NCBI GenBank assembly: GCA_028343155.1
Contig: JAOLXX010000007.1
Coordinates: 25,732-89,731 of the forward strand
Reading direction: 5' to 3'
DNA from: Polaribacter sp.
GTDB taxonomy: Bacteria; Bacteroidota; Bacteroidia; Flavobacteriales; Flavobacteriaceae
Length of the DNA: 64,000 nt
Part shown: piece by piece, positions 38,324-47,489 of the stretch
Position numbering within the stretch: the first letter of the stretch is position 1
Layout of the letters: each line of letters starts with the position of its first letter
Program-made: the position numbers and the translations under genes
The notes under the pieces: generated by a model
The model's input: the letters and a program-made list of their open reading frames with translations, nothing else
Told to the model about the DNA's origin: nothing
Database searches by the model: none

Positions 38324-38428
38324 TATTGTTTCATACAGATTTCAAGCGGTTTTACTATGAATACACAAGTTCATATTACCATAAAAAATGAGGGTCCTTG
38401 GGTTTGTAAAGGCAATGAAAAAGCTAAA

Positions 38429-38458
38429 AAAAAGCTTCAACATTAGCTGAAGCTTTTT
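38429..38458. terminator. Bidirectional terminator after nth
   Basis: AAAAAGCTTCA and TGAAGCTTTTT form 11 pairs with an eight-base loop. A and T runs flank it on both sides, between nth and the small minus-strand ORF. Confidence 0.82.
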
Positions 38459-38464
38459 ACACCC

Positions 38465-38608
38465 TTAATTCAAATTCAATTCAATAAAATTTTCTGATTT
38501 TATTTTTACAAAAGTGAGCGATTTGGAAAAATTAATCAAAAACTGAACAGTCTCTTGTGTGGGTTGCATCTGAAATTCAGAAGACTTTTTTGAGTAAAGT
38601 TGCATCAT
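38465..38608 (-). CDS. Small ORF of 47 codons behind the sigma factor
   Basis: A short open frame on the minus strand that begins with two ATG codons and ends with TAA at 38465. The product starts MMQLYSKKSSEFQMQPTQE and contains TVQFLINFSKSLTFVKIK. It is 57 bases after the ECF sigma-factor gene, on the same strand, and a terminator hairpin follows its stop. I do not recognise a named family, though similar short proteins with a PT.ETV.FL..FSKS core occur in Flavobacteriaceae as far as I recall. Support is the context and the amino acid composition. Confidence 0.6.
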   Translation of the reverse strand: MMQLYSKKSSEFQMQPTQETVQFLINFSKSLTFVKIKSENFIELNLN

Positions 38609-38665
38609 ATAGTTTGTTTAATAAGTTAATTACAAAATAAAAACGATGCCTTTTTTATATTATTG

Positions 38666-39253
38666 CTAATTGACTAAAATAATTTTATGCTTTTCTATTA
38701 ATTTTCGCATATTCATTAAAGCGTATCGCATTCTTCCCAACGCAGTATTTATACTAACACCTGTATTTTCACTTATTTCATTAAAACTCATGTTTTTATA
38801 CAAACGCATTACCAAAACTTCTTTTTGTTCTGCTGGCAACTCTTTGACAAGCTCTCTTACATCACTATAAATCTGCTCTTGTATCATTTTTTTTTCTGCA
38901 TTTAAGTTTCCATCACCTAAAACAGAAAAAATATCAAATTCATCTGTATTTTTAAAAGAAGGCATTCTGTTTGTTTTTCTAAAATGGTCTATCACCAAAT
39001 TATGAGCAATCCGCATCACCCAAGGCAAAAACTTACCTTCTTCATTATAATTACCTTTTTTCAAAGTTCTAATCACTTTAATAAATGTGTCTTGAAAAAC
39101 ATCTTCTGCAATATCTCTGTCTTTCACTTTACTATATATAAAACTCATCAATCTTTGTTGATGCCTTTGAATTAAAAGAGCTAAAGAAGCCTCTTTTCCT
39201 TCAATATATTCACTTACTAATAAACTATCTGTAATTGGATTTTTTCGCGTCAT
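38666..39253 (-). CDS. ECF-type RNA polymerase sigma factor
   Basis: A 195-residue sigma-70 family factor with region 2 (DIAEDVFQDTFIKVIRTL, about residues 47-64, and FLPWVMRIAHNLVIDHFRK, about 74-92) and region 4 with a helix-turn-helix (LPAEQKEVLVMRLYKNMSF and EISENTGVSINTALGRMR, about 138-175). No anti-sigma gene is adjacent, so it is not of the FecI-FecR type. A small ORF follows on the same strand. The regulon is unknown. Confidence 0.92.
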   Translation of the reverse strand: MTRKNPITDSLLVSEYIEGKEASLALLIQRHQQRLMSFIYSKVKDRDIAEDVFQDTFIKVIRTLKKGNYNEEGKFLPWVMRIAHNLVIDHFRKTNRMPSFKNTDEFDIFSVLGDGNLNAEKKMIQEQIYSDVRELVKELPAEQKEVLVMRLYKNMSFNEISENTGVSINTALGRMRYALMNMRKLIEKHKIILVN

Positions 39254-39470
39254 AACTACTCTTTAAAGAACCTGTAGTTCTTCTAATTTAAGATTAAATT
39301 AATAATTTAAAAAGTAGTTTTTTACTATACGCTTATAATTTCAAATTTGTTAAGTACATCAAATATCTTTATTATTTATGAAAGCAACAAATATTTTAAC
39401 AAATTTCATTCATATTAGTTTTAAAATAGATTAAAAAAGAGGTATTTTTATCCCCTATATTTTATCTTAA

Positions 39471-42263
39471 ATGAAGACTGACATTTCTACTGTAAACCCC
39501 AAAGAAAACATCATAATTAAAGGAGCAAAACTTCATAATTTAAAGAATATTGATGTTGTTATTCCAAGAAATAAGTTGGTTGTAATTACAGGTCTTTCAG
39601 GTTCTGGAAAGTCTTCTTTGGCTTTTGACACCTTATATGCGGAGGGTCAAAGACGCTATGTAGAGAGCTTGTCTTCTTACGCGCGTCAATTTTTAGGAAA
39701 ATTAGACAAGCCTAAAGTAGATTATATCAAAGGGATTGCACCCGCAATTGCTATTGAACAAAAGGTAAATTCTACAAATCCACGTTCTACTGTTGGAACC
39801 TCCACCGAAATTTACGATTATATTAAATTATTATATGCAAGAATAGGCAGCACCTTCTCTCCTATTTCTGGTAAAGAGGTAAAAAAAGACACCGTTTCTG
39901 ATATCATAAATTTTGTAAAAAAGTTTCATGAAAGAACAAAGCTTTTACTGTTGGCACCTATTTCAATTGACAAAAATCGTGATTTAAAAACCGTTTTACA
40001 AGTTTTAGAACAGCAAGGTTATGCACGTTTAAAATGGAATAATTCAATATATAAAATTGCAAATTTTCCTCAGGAAGAATTTAAAAATGAGTCCCTATTT
40101 TTAGTAGTAGATAGAATTATTACCAAAGGAGATGACGATTTCTATAACCGATTAGCCGATGCAGTTCAAACTGCCTTTTTTGAAGGGAAAGGGATTTGTT
40201 TTATAGAAAACCTAGAAGATTCTAAAGTTACTGAATTCAGTAATAAGTTCGATTTAGACGGAATGTCTTTCTTAGAACCTAACACGCATTTGTTTAGTTT
40301 TAATAATCCTTATGGAGCATGCCCAACATGCGAAGGGTACGGAAATGTAATTGGAATTGATCAAGAATTAGTAATTCCAAATACGGGTTTATCCATTTTT
40401 GAAGATTGTATTTTTCCTTTTAAAACCCCTTCATATAATCATTATAAAGAAGATTTAATAGACGTTGCTTACACTTTTGATATTCCAATTCATAAACCCT
40501 GGTTTGAGCTTACGCAAAAACAACAAGAATTAGTTTGGAATGGAAACAAAAGTTTCAACGGAATTCAGCATTTATTTACTACTCTAGAAGAAAAGAGTTA
40601 CAAAATACAAAATAGAGTAATGCTTTCCCGTTACCGTGGAAAAACAAAATGTACTTCCTGCAATGGAAAACGTTTGCGGCATGAAACTAATTTTGTAAAA
40701 ATAAATGAAAAAACAATTTCTGATTTAGTAACACTCCCTTTAGACGAATTATCTGTCTTTTTTAAAAATATAAAATTAGACAAATACAAAGCAAAAATTG
40801 GAAAACGCTTGCTGACTGAAATTAATAATCGTTTACAATTTTTAACGGATGTTGGCTTGTCATATTTAACCATCAACAGAACTTCAAATACGCTTTCTGG
40901 TGGAGAGAGTCAGCGAATAAATTTGGCAACTTCTCTAGGAAGCTCACTCGTTGGTTCTATGTATATTTTAGATGAACCGAGTATTGGTTTACACCCGAAA
41001 GATACAGAACGTTTAATTCGTGTTTTAAAAGATTTACGCAATTTGGGAAATACAGTTGTGGTAGTAGAGCATGATGAAGACATCATGAAAGAAGCAGATT
41101 ACATTATAGATATTGGACCAGAAGCAGGTACTTTTGGTGGAAACGTAGTTGCTGAAGGAAGTTTTAAAGAAATTTTAAAATCAGATTCTTTAACCGCAAA
41201 ATATTTAAATGAAGTATTAAAAATCGAAGTACCAACAAAACGTAGAACCTCTAAAAATAACATCCAAATTATTGGAGCTAGAGAATACAATTTACAAAAT
41301 ATTGATGTTACTTTTCCGCTAAATTGCTTGTCTGTAATTACAGGGGTTTCTGGTTCTGGAAAAAGCACGTTGGTAAAAAATATTTTATATCCATCCATGC
41401 AAAAAAAATTAATTGGTTATGGAGATAAAATTGGACAACACACAGAAATAAAAGGAGACTTTGAAAATATAAAACATGTAGAATTTATCAATCAAAACCC
41501 TATTGGGCGATCATCTCGTTCAAATCCTGTTACCTATATAAAGGCGTATGATGATATTAGAGCACTGTTTTCTAATCAGAAATTATCGAAAATTAGAAAT
41601 TACAAACCCAAACATTTTTCTTTTAATGTAGAAGGCGGTCGTTGTGAAGTTTGTAAGGGGGAAGGTGAAGTAACCATAGAGATGCAATTTATGGCAGACG
41701 TCCATTTAGAATGTGATGTTTGTAATGGAAAACGTTTTAAAAAAGAAGTTTTAGAAGTAAAATTTGATGGGAAATCTATTGATGATATTTTAAATCTTAC
41801 TATTGATGATGCTGTTGCTTTCTTTTCTGAAAATTTAGTAACTAAAATTGCAAATAAACTAAAACCTTTGCAAGATGTTGGTTTGGGATATGTGCAATTA
41901 GGGCAATCCTCTTCTACCCTTTCTGGCGGTGAAGCACAAAGAATAAAATTAGCTTCCTTTTTAGTAAAAGGAAACACCAAAGACAAAGCCTTATTTATTT
42001 TTGACGAACCAACTACAGGTTTGCATTTTCATGATATTAAAAAACTATTAGCTTCTTTTACAGCCTTAATTGATAAAGGTCATTCTATTATTGTGATTGA
42101 GCACAATATAGAACTCATTAAATGTGCCGATTACATTATTGACTTGGGACTAGAAGGTGGTAAAAACGGTGGAAACCTTATCTTTCAGGGAACTCCAGAA
42201 GAACTAGCACGAAATAAAAAGTCCTATACAGCCAAATACTTGGCAAAGAAACTGGTGTTTTAA
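39471..42263 (+). CDS. uvrA: Excinuclease ABC subunit UvrA
   Basis: The damage-sensing ABC ATPase of nucleotide excision repair. The 930-residue protein has two ABC domains: Walker [15 protein letters not shown] (about residues 43-56), signature [12 protein letters not shown], and a second [13 protein letters not shown] (about 625), [12 protein letters not shown]. Zinc-binding CxxC pairs are present ([32 protein letters not shown]). It is a single-gene unit with a hairpin terminator. The partner uvrB is in the same window. Confidence 0.97.
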   Translation: MKTDISTVNPKENIIIKGAKLHNLKNIDVVIPRNKLVVITGLSGSGKSSLAFDTLYAEGQRRYVESLSSYARQFLGKLDKPKVDYIKGIAPAIAIEQKVNSTNPRSTVGTSTEIYDYIKLLYARIGSTFSPISGKEVKKDTVSDIINFVKKFHERTKLLLLAPISIDKNRDLKTVLQVLEQQGYARLKWNNSIYKIANFPQEEFKNESLFLVVDRIITKGDDDFYNRLADAVQTAFFEGKGICFIENLEDSKVTEFSNKFDLDGMSFLEPNTHLFSFNNPYGACPTCEGYGNVIGIDQELVIPNTGLSIFEDCIFPFKTPSYNHYKEDLIDVAYTFDIPIHKPWFELTQKQQELVWNGNKSFNGIQHLFTTLEEKSYKIQNRVMLSRYRGKTKCTSCNGKRLRHETNFVKINEKTISDLVTLPLDELSVFFKNIKLDKYKAKIGKRLLTEINNRLQFLTDVGLSYLTINRTSNTLSGGESQRINLATSLGSSLVGSMYILDEPSIGLHPKDTERLIRVLKDLRNLGNTVVVVEHDEDIMKEADYIIDIGPEAGTFGGNVVAEGSFKEILKSDSLTAKYLNEVLKIEVPTKRRTSKNNIQIIGAREYNLQNIDVTFPLNCLSVITGVSGSGKSTLVKNILYPSMQKKLIGYGDKIGQHTEIKGDFENIKHVEFINQNPIGRSSRSNPVTYIKAYDDIRALFSNQKLSKIRNYKPKHFSFNVEGGRCEVCKGEGEVTIEMQFMADVHLECDVCNGKRFKKEVLEVKFDGKSIDDILNLTIDDAVAFFSENLVTKIANKLKPLQDVGLGYVQLGQSSSTLSGGEAQRIKLASFLVKGNTKDKALFIFDEPTTGLHFHDIKKLLASFTALIDKGHSIIVIEHNIELIKCADYIIDLGLEGGKNGGNLIFQGTPEELARNKKSYTAKYLAKKLVF

Positions 42264-42390
42264 CGAATCAGACTTTAGTATCATAAAACAGCGTCACTTG
42301 GGTATATCATCATTTGATTGCTGATGGCACTCGGGTAGATGACAAAAAAATTTCCTGCTTTAAAATTATACAATAAACATATATTGAAGA

Positions 42391-42424
42391 ACTCACAAGT
42401 TTTTTGAAACCTGTGAGCTCTTTT
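42391..42424 (+). terminator. Terminator after uvrA
   Basis: CTCACA (42392-42397) and TGTGAG (42412-42417) with an extra GTTT/AAAC pairing inside and one mismatch form the hairpin. Four T residues follow the stem closely (CTCTTTT). Confidence 0.6.
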
Positions 42425-42470
42425 AAAACTTTACATTCCAAACTTTTTGAATTTCAAAAATGATAATAAC

Positions 42471-42503
42471 AAAAAAATCCTTCTCATAAAGGAGAAGGAT
42501 TTT
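42471..42503 (-). terminator. Terminator after tRNA-His
   Basis: A perfect 12-bp inverted repeat (AAAATCCTTCTC, 42474-42485, and GAGAAGGATTTT, 42492-42503) with a six-base loop, followed on the minus strand by T residues (42477-42471). It lies just after the tRNA 3' end. Confidence 0.85.
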
Positions 42504-42509
42504 GTTTTG

Positions 42510-42584
42510 GGTGGAAGACGGGACTCGAACCCGCGACACTCGGTACCACAAACCGATACTCTAACCAACTGAGCTACAACCACC
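42510..42584 (-). tRNA. tRNA-His (anticodon GTG)
   Basis: On the minus strand the cloverleaf reads from GGTGGTTGTAGCTC with D stem GCTC/GAG(T), anticodon stem TCGGT/ACCGA around the loop TTGTGGT (anticodon GTG), and T arm GCGGG-TTCGAGT-CCCGT. The extra 5' G (-1) and discriminator C typical of tRNA-His are present. CCA is not encoded. The acceptor stem has two adjacent U-U mismatches at positions 5-68 and 6-67 on my alignment (GTGGTTG with CTTCCAC). Confidence 0.9.
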
Positions 42585-42638
42585 ATATAATTTCGGGTGC
42601 AAATATAATTGTTTTTTCTTTTCTACAGAAAGAAAAAA

Positions 42639-43355
42639 TTAAATTAATTTATCTAAATTCTCTACAGCAACGTAACGTTCTGTAGTAAAGCCTTCTGCAA
42701 ATTCAACCCCAATTAATCTTCCTAGGTCTTTTGCTCGATAATGTATACTATCCGTAAAATTCTTAGTTGTTATAGGTGTTTCGGGGGCGTTACTTGTAGG
42801 ATCATAAAATTGGGAAGCATAGGCTAACACAGCTTTCATTTTAACATCCATAAAACCAGTAACATTTACTACAAAATGAGGCTCACTATTTTTCCATTGT
42901 ATATAATGATACACTTTTTTAGGTCTCCACTTTTCTTGTTGCTCCCCTTCTAATTCCGTTTCAATTTTTAGTAATCCGCTTAAAAAGCAAGCATCAGAAA
43001 CCAAATCACTTCCTTTTGGATGATCGATATGTCTATCATCAATCGCATTACACAATACAATGTCTGGCTGATACTTACGAATCATTTTTATGATTTCTAA
43101 TTGATGTTTTTTGTCATTAACAAAAAAACCATCGGCAAAACGCAAATTTTCACGAACAGAAATGCCTAATATTTTAGCTGCGTTTGCAGCCTCTTGGTCT
43201 CTTAAGTCTGCTGAACCACGGGTTCCTAATTCTCCCCGGGTCAAATCTACAATACCAACTTTTTTCCCTAAAGAAATTTCTTTGGCAATTGTTGCGCCAC
43301 AACTTAGCTCTACATCGTCAGGATGTGCTCCAAATGCTAAAATATCTAATTTCAT
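42639..43355 (-). CDS. bshB1: Bacillithiol biosynthesis deacetylase BshB1
   Basis: A 238-residue zinc-dependent N-acetyl-glucosaminyl malate deacetylase (PIG-L family) in bacillithiol synthesis. The metal motif is AFGAHPDDVELSCGAT (HPDD, about residues 7-22), followed by DLTRGELGTRGS (about 37-48) and DDRHIDHPKGSDL (the late HxxH, about 105-117). These match BshB1 rather than general LmbE proteins. It is divergent from the DUF2520 gene. Confidence 0.93.
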   Translation of the reverse strand: MKLDILAFGAHPDDVELSCGATIAKEISLGKKVGIVDLTRGELGTRGSADLRDQEAANAAKILGISVRENLRFADGFFVNDKKHQLEIIKMIRKYQPDIVLCNAIDDRHIDHPKGSDLVSDACFLSGLLKIETELEGEQQEKWRPKKVYHYIQWKNSEPHFVVNVTGFMDVKMKAVLAYASQFYDPTSNAPETPITTKNFTDSIHYRAKDLGRLIGVEFAEGFTTERYVAVENLDKLI

Positions 43356-43560
43356 TCTTCAACGTTTATTTATTTATTCTTGTAATTAATAAGAAGTACT
43401 AATATAAAAGGATTGCAATCTACCCTAACTAAATTAAGTGACTTTTTACCCATGCGTTATCGCTTCAATAAAACCGCTATCGTTTGTTTGGCACTTTCTA
43501 ATGCTGCTAATTTACTAATTCCTTTTTCAATCCTCTAAAAAAAAACAATATCTTCGTTAT

Positions 43561-44256
43561 ATGATATCAGTATTACTTGTCGGAAAGGGAAATGTAGCTA
43601 CACATTTATACAATGCTTTTTTAAATGCTGAGAACATTACAGTTACACAAATCAGTTCGAGAAACCTGAATACTATTCCTGTTGCGGCTATTACAATTAT
43701 TGCAGTTTCAGATGATGCAATTGCGCTAGTTTCTTCAAAAATAAAAAACGCTCTTGTGGTACATACTTCTGGAGCATGTAAAATGAGCGAATTAAAAAAC
43801 ACCAACAAAAAAGGAGTTTTTTATATGCTGCAAACATTTTCTAAAGAGAAAGAAGTCGATTTTTCTGAAGTTCCCTTTTGTATAGAAGCTGCGGATGAAA
43901 AAGACCGTAAATTACTTGAAAAAGTAGCAAAAACTATTGGTAAAAAAGTATATACTATAAATTCTGAACAACGAAAAGCAATTCATATTGCTGCCGTTTT
44001 TGTCAATAACTTCACCAATCACCTCTATAAAATAGGGAAGGATCTTTGTAAAGAACATAAAATCCCCTTTGAAGTTCTTCATCCTTTGATTAAAGAAACT
44101 GCTTCAAAAATTGAAATACTTTCCCCTGAAAAATCACAGACAGGACCTGCAATTAGAAACGACAAAAAAACAATAAAAAAACATTTCGATTTGTTGAACA
44201 AATCGCAACAGAAAATCTATAAAGTTTTAACAAAATCAATTCAAAATGGAAATTAG
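43561..44256 (+). CDS. DUF2520 Rossmann-fold dehydrogenase-like protein
   Basis: A 231-residue protein with an N-terminal NAD(P)-binding Rossmann motif (VLLVGKGNVATHLYNAF, about residues 4-20) and an all-helical C-terminal DUF2520 domain (FVNNFTNHLYKIGKDLC and HPLIKETASKI). The layout recalls pyrroline-5-carboxylate reductase and hydroxyisobutyrate dehydrogenase relatives, but the reaction is unknown. It overlaps the KdsC-like phosphatase gene by 11 bases, so the two are coupled. Confidence 0.88.
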   Translation: MISVLLVGKGNVATHLYNAFLNAENITVTQISSRNLNTIPVAAITIIAVSDDAIALVSSKIKNALVVHTSGACKMSELKNTNKKGVFYMLQTFSKEKEVDFSEVPFCIEAADEKDRKLLEKVAKTIGKKVYTINSEQRKAIHIAAVFVNNFTNHLYKIGKDLCKEHKIPFEVLHPLIKETASKIEILSPEKSQTGPAIRNDKKTIKKHFDLLNKSQQKIYKVLTKSIQNGN

Positions 44257-44770
44257 TTACAAGCAATTATTACCTAAAATAAATACTTTTATTTTTGATG
44301 TAGACGGAGTTCTTACCAATGGAATGCTAACCATAATGCCCGATGGCGAAATGGTTAGGCACATGAACGTAAAAGATGGTTATGCAATGAAAAATGCGCT
44401 AAACAAAGGCTACAGAGTCTGCATAATTTCGGGTGGAACGAATGAAGGAGTCAGAAGCAGATTGGACGCTTTAGGGATTGAAGATATTTATTTGGGTGCG
44501 CACAATAAAATTCAACAATATAAAGAATTGGTTGAAAAGTATAATTTACAAGCAGAAAATGTTTTGTATATGGGAGATGATGTTCCAGATTTTCCTGTTA
44601 TGGAATTGGTCGGCTTAGCTACCTGTCCTAATGACGCGGTTAGAGAAATTCAACAAATTTCAAAATATATTTCTGATAAAAAAGGAGGTGAAGGTTGTGT
44701 GCGCGACGTGATTGAACAAGTATTAAGGGTTCAAGAAAAATGGTCAGAAAATTTTGATGCAGGTCTTTAA
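44246..44770 (+). CDS. KdsC-like HAD phosphatase (KDO-8-phosphate phosphatase)
   Basis: A 174-residue HAD-superfamily (subclass IIIA) phosphatase that probably removes the phosphate from KDO-8-phosphate. It has the nucleophile motif FIFDVDGVLTNG (about residues 16-27), motif II (IISGGTNEG, about 59), the lysine (GAHNKIQQY) and motif IV (YMGDDVPDFP, about 110-119). A small cap is absent, as in KdsC. With kdsD at 21.9 kb it may supply KDO for LPS. In Flavobacteriaceae a Maf-like gene often follows; here there is only a pseudogene. Confidence 0.88.
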   Translation: MEISYKQLLPKINTFIFDVDGVLTNGMLTIMPDGEMVRHMNVKDGYAMKNALNKGYRVCIISGGTNEGVRSRLDALGIEDIYLGAHNKIQQYKELVEKYNLQAENVLYMGDDVPDFPVMELVGLATCPNDAVREIQQISKYISDKKGGEGCVRDVIEQVLRVQEKWSENFDAGL

Positions 44771-44788
44771 TAATATGCCCTTTAAAAT

Positions 44789-45216
44789 ATGAAAAAAAAC
44801 TCACTATTTTTTTATTGATTGCTTTTTCATAAACAATGAACGCGCAAACTATTTTTGGAAACTGGGCTTCAAAAAATAAAGATGGTACTATTGATTCTTT
44901 ATAAAAGTATATAAAAAAGACGGAAAAATAGTTGCTAAAATTATTCAAATTAAAGAAACTGCTGGATAAGATTCCGTTTGTGAACTTTGTGAGGGTAGAA
45001 ATAAAAACAAGCCAATTTTAGGACTAAATATCTTAACTGGTTAAAAAAAAACAGGATGATGAATGGTCTGGAGGAAGCATTTTAGACTCAAGAAATGGAA
45101 AGGTTTACAAATGTTATATTCAGTTAATAAAACCTAATAAACTAAAATTAAGAGGCTATATTAGAATTTCATTATTTGGAAAGACTGCTAATTGGGAAAG
45201 AGCTAAATCGTTTTAA
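44789..45216 (+). pseudogene. DUF2147 domain protein, frameshifted and interrupted
   Basis: The stretch still reads as a DUF2147 protein if frames are joined: a start MKKNSLFF, a damaged signal peptide, MNAQTIFGNWASKNKDGTID, VYKKDGKIVAKI, DSVCELCEGRNKNKPILGL and the C-terminal half EWSGGSILDSRNGKVYKC to KSF. Lesions visible are a frameshift and TAA in the signal peptide, a one-base deletion after GATTCT (about 44898), a TAA in AAG/GGA-TAA-GAT (about 44968), and a one-base loss in GGTTAAAA (about 45040). Several independent lesions speak against a sequencing error. DUF2147 proteins are exported and of unknown function. Confidence 0.85.
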
Positions 45217-45293
45217 GTTTGAATTTTATGACTATTTTTATGTTCCCAAAATCAAATTGCATACGTAGCGCAAGAAACCTTTCTACTTCTCAA

Positions 45294-45935
45294 CTAATTC
45301 TTCTCACCTAACATCGGTACAAAAGCAAAATCTCCTAGCTCTTTTTTCTCAAATTCTTTGTCAGATTTTCGAATAAAAAGTGTCATTATTTGCGTTTTAT
45401 CTCCCACTGGAATTAGTAACCTACCCCCTACTTTTAATTGTCTTAGTAAAGGTTTTGGAACAAAAGGCGCTCCAGCAGTCACAATTATTTTATCAAAAGG
45501 AGCCTGTTCTGGCAGTCCTTTATAACCATCACCAAAAATAAACATCTTGGGTTTGTATCCTAATTTTGGTAAAAAAAGAGACGTTTTTTTAAACAATTCC
45601 CGCTGCCTTTCTATAGAATATACTTCAGCATTTAACGATAACAAAACAGCCGTTTGATAGCCAGAGCCTGTACCGATCTCTAAAACTTTATCTCCCCGCT
45701 TTACTTCTAAAGTTTGCGTTTGAAAAGCAACTGTATAAGGCATCGAAATTGTTTGTTCTGCTGCAATAGGAAACGCTTTATCTTGATATGCATGAGACTC
45801 AAAACTGCTATCTATAAACAAATGACGTGGAATTTTACGAACTGCTTTCAATACATTTTCATCAATAATTCCCTTTGCTTGTAGCACGTTTGCAAGTTGA
45901 TTCCTAAGTCCCTGGTGTTTAGAAGTATCTTTCAA
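45294..45935 (-). CDS. pcm: Protein-L-isoaspartate O-methyltransferase
   Basis: Repairs isoaspartyl residues in damaged proteins with SAM. The 213-residue protein has LRNQLANVLQAKGI, RKIPRHLFI, QTISMPYTVAFQTQ (about residues 61-74) and the SAM loop VLEIGTGSGYQTAVL (about 83-97), plus the late motif GGRLLIPVG. The start is TTG (45935); no ATG lies before the conserved region, so the TTG is well supported. It is divergent from the Gfo/Idh gene. Confidence 0.93.
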   Translation of the reverse strand: MKDTSKHQGLRNQLANVLQAKGIIDENVLKAVRKIPRHLFIDSSFESHAYQDKAFPIAAEQTISMPYTVAFQTQTLEVKRGDKVLEIGTGSGYQTAVLLSLNAEVYSIERQRELFKKTSLFLPKLGYKPKMFIFGDGYKGLPEQAPFDKIIVTAGAPFVPKPLLRQLKVGGRLLIPVGDKTQIMTLFIRKSDKEFEKKELGDFAFVPMLGEKN

Positions 45936-45997
45936 TTTTCAATAAATTTCTGAAGTCTAAAAATAGTAATTAATCCCTATAAATAAGCATAAAATTG

Positions 45998-46005
45998 TAT
46001 CTTTG
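45998..46005 (+). promoter_or_regulatory. Promoter -7 element for Gfo/Idh gene
   Basis: TATCTTTG, an exact TAnnTTTG match. It covers a TTG (46003) that opens the longer reading frame, which rules out that start and gives a leader of about 108 bases to the ATG at 46120. Confidence 0.55.
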
Positions 46006-46119
46006 TTTTCGGCTGATTTTCACAATCAGAAAACACAAACCGAATGTCTTTATGAAGAAGTATTCCATACTAAAAAAGGGATTCTTTCACTTTATTCACA
46101 AAGACTTAAAATATATTAT

Positions 46120-47079
46120 ATGCTAAAAGTTGGAGTATTGGGTGCTGGTCACTTGGGGAGAATTCATTTACGTTTATTACAACAATCTGATAAATATGAA
46201 TTGGTTGGCTTTTATGATCCCTCTAAAGAAAATGCTAAAAATGTTTCGAAAGAATTTGGTTATACCTCTTTTGAATCTATCGAATCACTAATAAATGCCG
46301 TTGAAGTAGTTGATATTGTAACGCCTACTTTATCTCATTTTAGTTGTGCAAAAAAAGCAATAGAAAATGGATGTCATATTTTTATTGAAAAACCAATTAC
46401 AAAAACTGTTTTAGAAGCAGCCACTCTAAAAACTTTGGCAAATCAAAATAACATAAAAGGACAAGTAGGTCATGTAGAACGTTTTAATCCTGCTTTTACT
46501 GCTGTGAGAGAGATGATTGACAACCCAATGTTTATAGAATGTCATCGATTGGCCGAATTCAACCCAAGAGGGACTGATGTTCCAGTAGTGTTAGATTTAA
46601 TGATTCATGATATCGATATCATTCTTTCTGTTGTAAAATCCAAAGTTAAAAGGGTACATGCAAGTGGCATTGCTGTTATTTCTGAAACTCCAGATATTGC
46701 CAATGCAAGAATTGAATTTGAAAATGGATGTGTTGCCAATTTAACAGCAAGCAGGATCTCAATGAAAAACATGCGTAAATCTCGCTTTTTTCAAAAGGAC
46801 GCATATATTTCTGTCAACTTTTTAAGTAAAGAATCTGAAGTTGTAAAAATAAAAGAGGTTCCTAAAAACCCTGATGAATTTGCAATGATTTTACAAAATG
46901 CAGAAGGCGTAAAAAAACAAATTTATTTTGAAAACCCGGTGGTTGAAGATAATAATGCTATTCTTGATGAATTAGAAACATTTGCAGATGCTATTAATAA
47001 TAATACGACTCCTGTTGTAACTTTAAGTCATGGAACAGAAGCATTACGAGTTGCACAAATGATTATTGATTGTTTTTAG
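46120..47079 (+). CDS. Gfo/Idh/MocA family oxidoreductase
   Basis: A 319-residue NAD(P)-dependent oxidoreductase of unknown substrate. It has the Rossmann motif [14 protein letters not shown] (residues 4-17), the family EKPITK motif (about 92-97) and the second conserved segment [15 protein letters not shown] (about 158-172). The start is the ATG at 46120; an upstream frame to 46003 begins inside the promoter. Just beyond the stop lies a decayed 3-hydroxyacyl-CoA dehydrogenase remnant, which in related genomes follows this gene as an intact gene as far as I recall. Confidence 0.9.
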   Translation: MLKVGVLGAGHLGRIHLRLLQQSDKYELVGFYDPSKENAKNVSKEFGYTSFESIESLINAVEVVDIVTPTLSHFSCAKKAIENGCHIFIEKPITKTVLEAATLKTLANQNNIKGQVGHVERFNPAFTAVREMIDNPMFIECHRLAEFNPRGTDVPVVLDLMIHDIDIILSVVKSKVKRVHASGIAVISETPDIANARIEFENGCVANLTASRISMKNMRKSRFFQKDAYISVNFLSKESEVVKIKEVPKNPDEFAMILQNAEGVKKQIYFENPVVEDNNAILDELETFADAINNNTTPVVTLSHGTEALRVAQMIIDCF

Positions 47080-47456
47080 TGAAAAAATTAATAAAATTCC
47101 TGTGGAAGTCAAGGATTATCCTTGCTTTGTAGCTAACAGAATTTTAATGCCAATGATAAATGAATCTATTGAAACTTTATATAACAATGTTGCTGGGGTT
47201 GAAGAAATTGATACTATAATGAAGGTAGGAATGGCACATCCGATGGGACCTTTAGAATTAGCAGATTTTATTGGTTTAGACGTTTGTTTGTCTATTCTAA
47301 ATGTCTAGCATGATGGATTTAAAAACCCTAAATACGGACCGTGTCCCTTATTAATTAATATGGTGATGACAGGTAAATTGGGTATAATCTGGCGAAGGTT
47401 TTTATGATTATTCAAAGGATAGCAAAGCCAAAAGAGTCGCTAAAACATTTTTTTAA
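47078..47456 (+). pseudogene. C-terminal remnant of 3-hydroxybutyryl-CoA dehydrogenase
   Basis: The translation [35 protein letters not shown], then (after a TAG near 47308) HDGFKNPKYGPCPLL and, after a frameshift near 47388, SGEGFYDYSKDSKAKRVAK matches the C-terminal domain of 3-hydroxyacyl-CoA dehydrogenases such as PaaH/Hbd. The whole N-terminal NAD-binding domain (about 185 residues) is missing; the remnant starts where the Gfo/Idh gene ends. An in-frame stop and a frameshift confirm decay. An 80-codon frame from a TTG at 47066 is a leftover and not a real gene. Confidence 0.87.
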
Positions 47457-47489
47457 CCCGTTTTTTCAAAGCTAAATAACATCAATTAA

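Noticed and set aside
42295..42345. Two similar stretches starting CACTTGGGTA and CACTCGGGTA, 33 bases apart
   Set aside because: Only about 13 of 18 bases agree and there are no further copies, so this is not a convincing repeat or CRISPR array.
43441..43556. Minus-strand reading KGISKLAALESAKQTIAVLL before the DUF2520 gene
   Set aside because: It is only about 24 codons with a stop at each side and no recognisable family; it may be a gene remnant but cannot be supported.
46003..46119. 39-residue N-terminal extension of the Gfo/Idh protein
   Set aside because: Its TTG start lies inside a TATCTTTG promoter element and the Rossmann motif follows directly after the ATG at 46120.
47066..47308. 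80-codon frame as a separate functional gene
   Set aside because: It lacks the whole cofactor domain and the homologous sequence continues past its stop and a frameshift, so it is a pseudogene piece.
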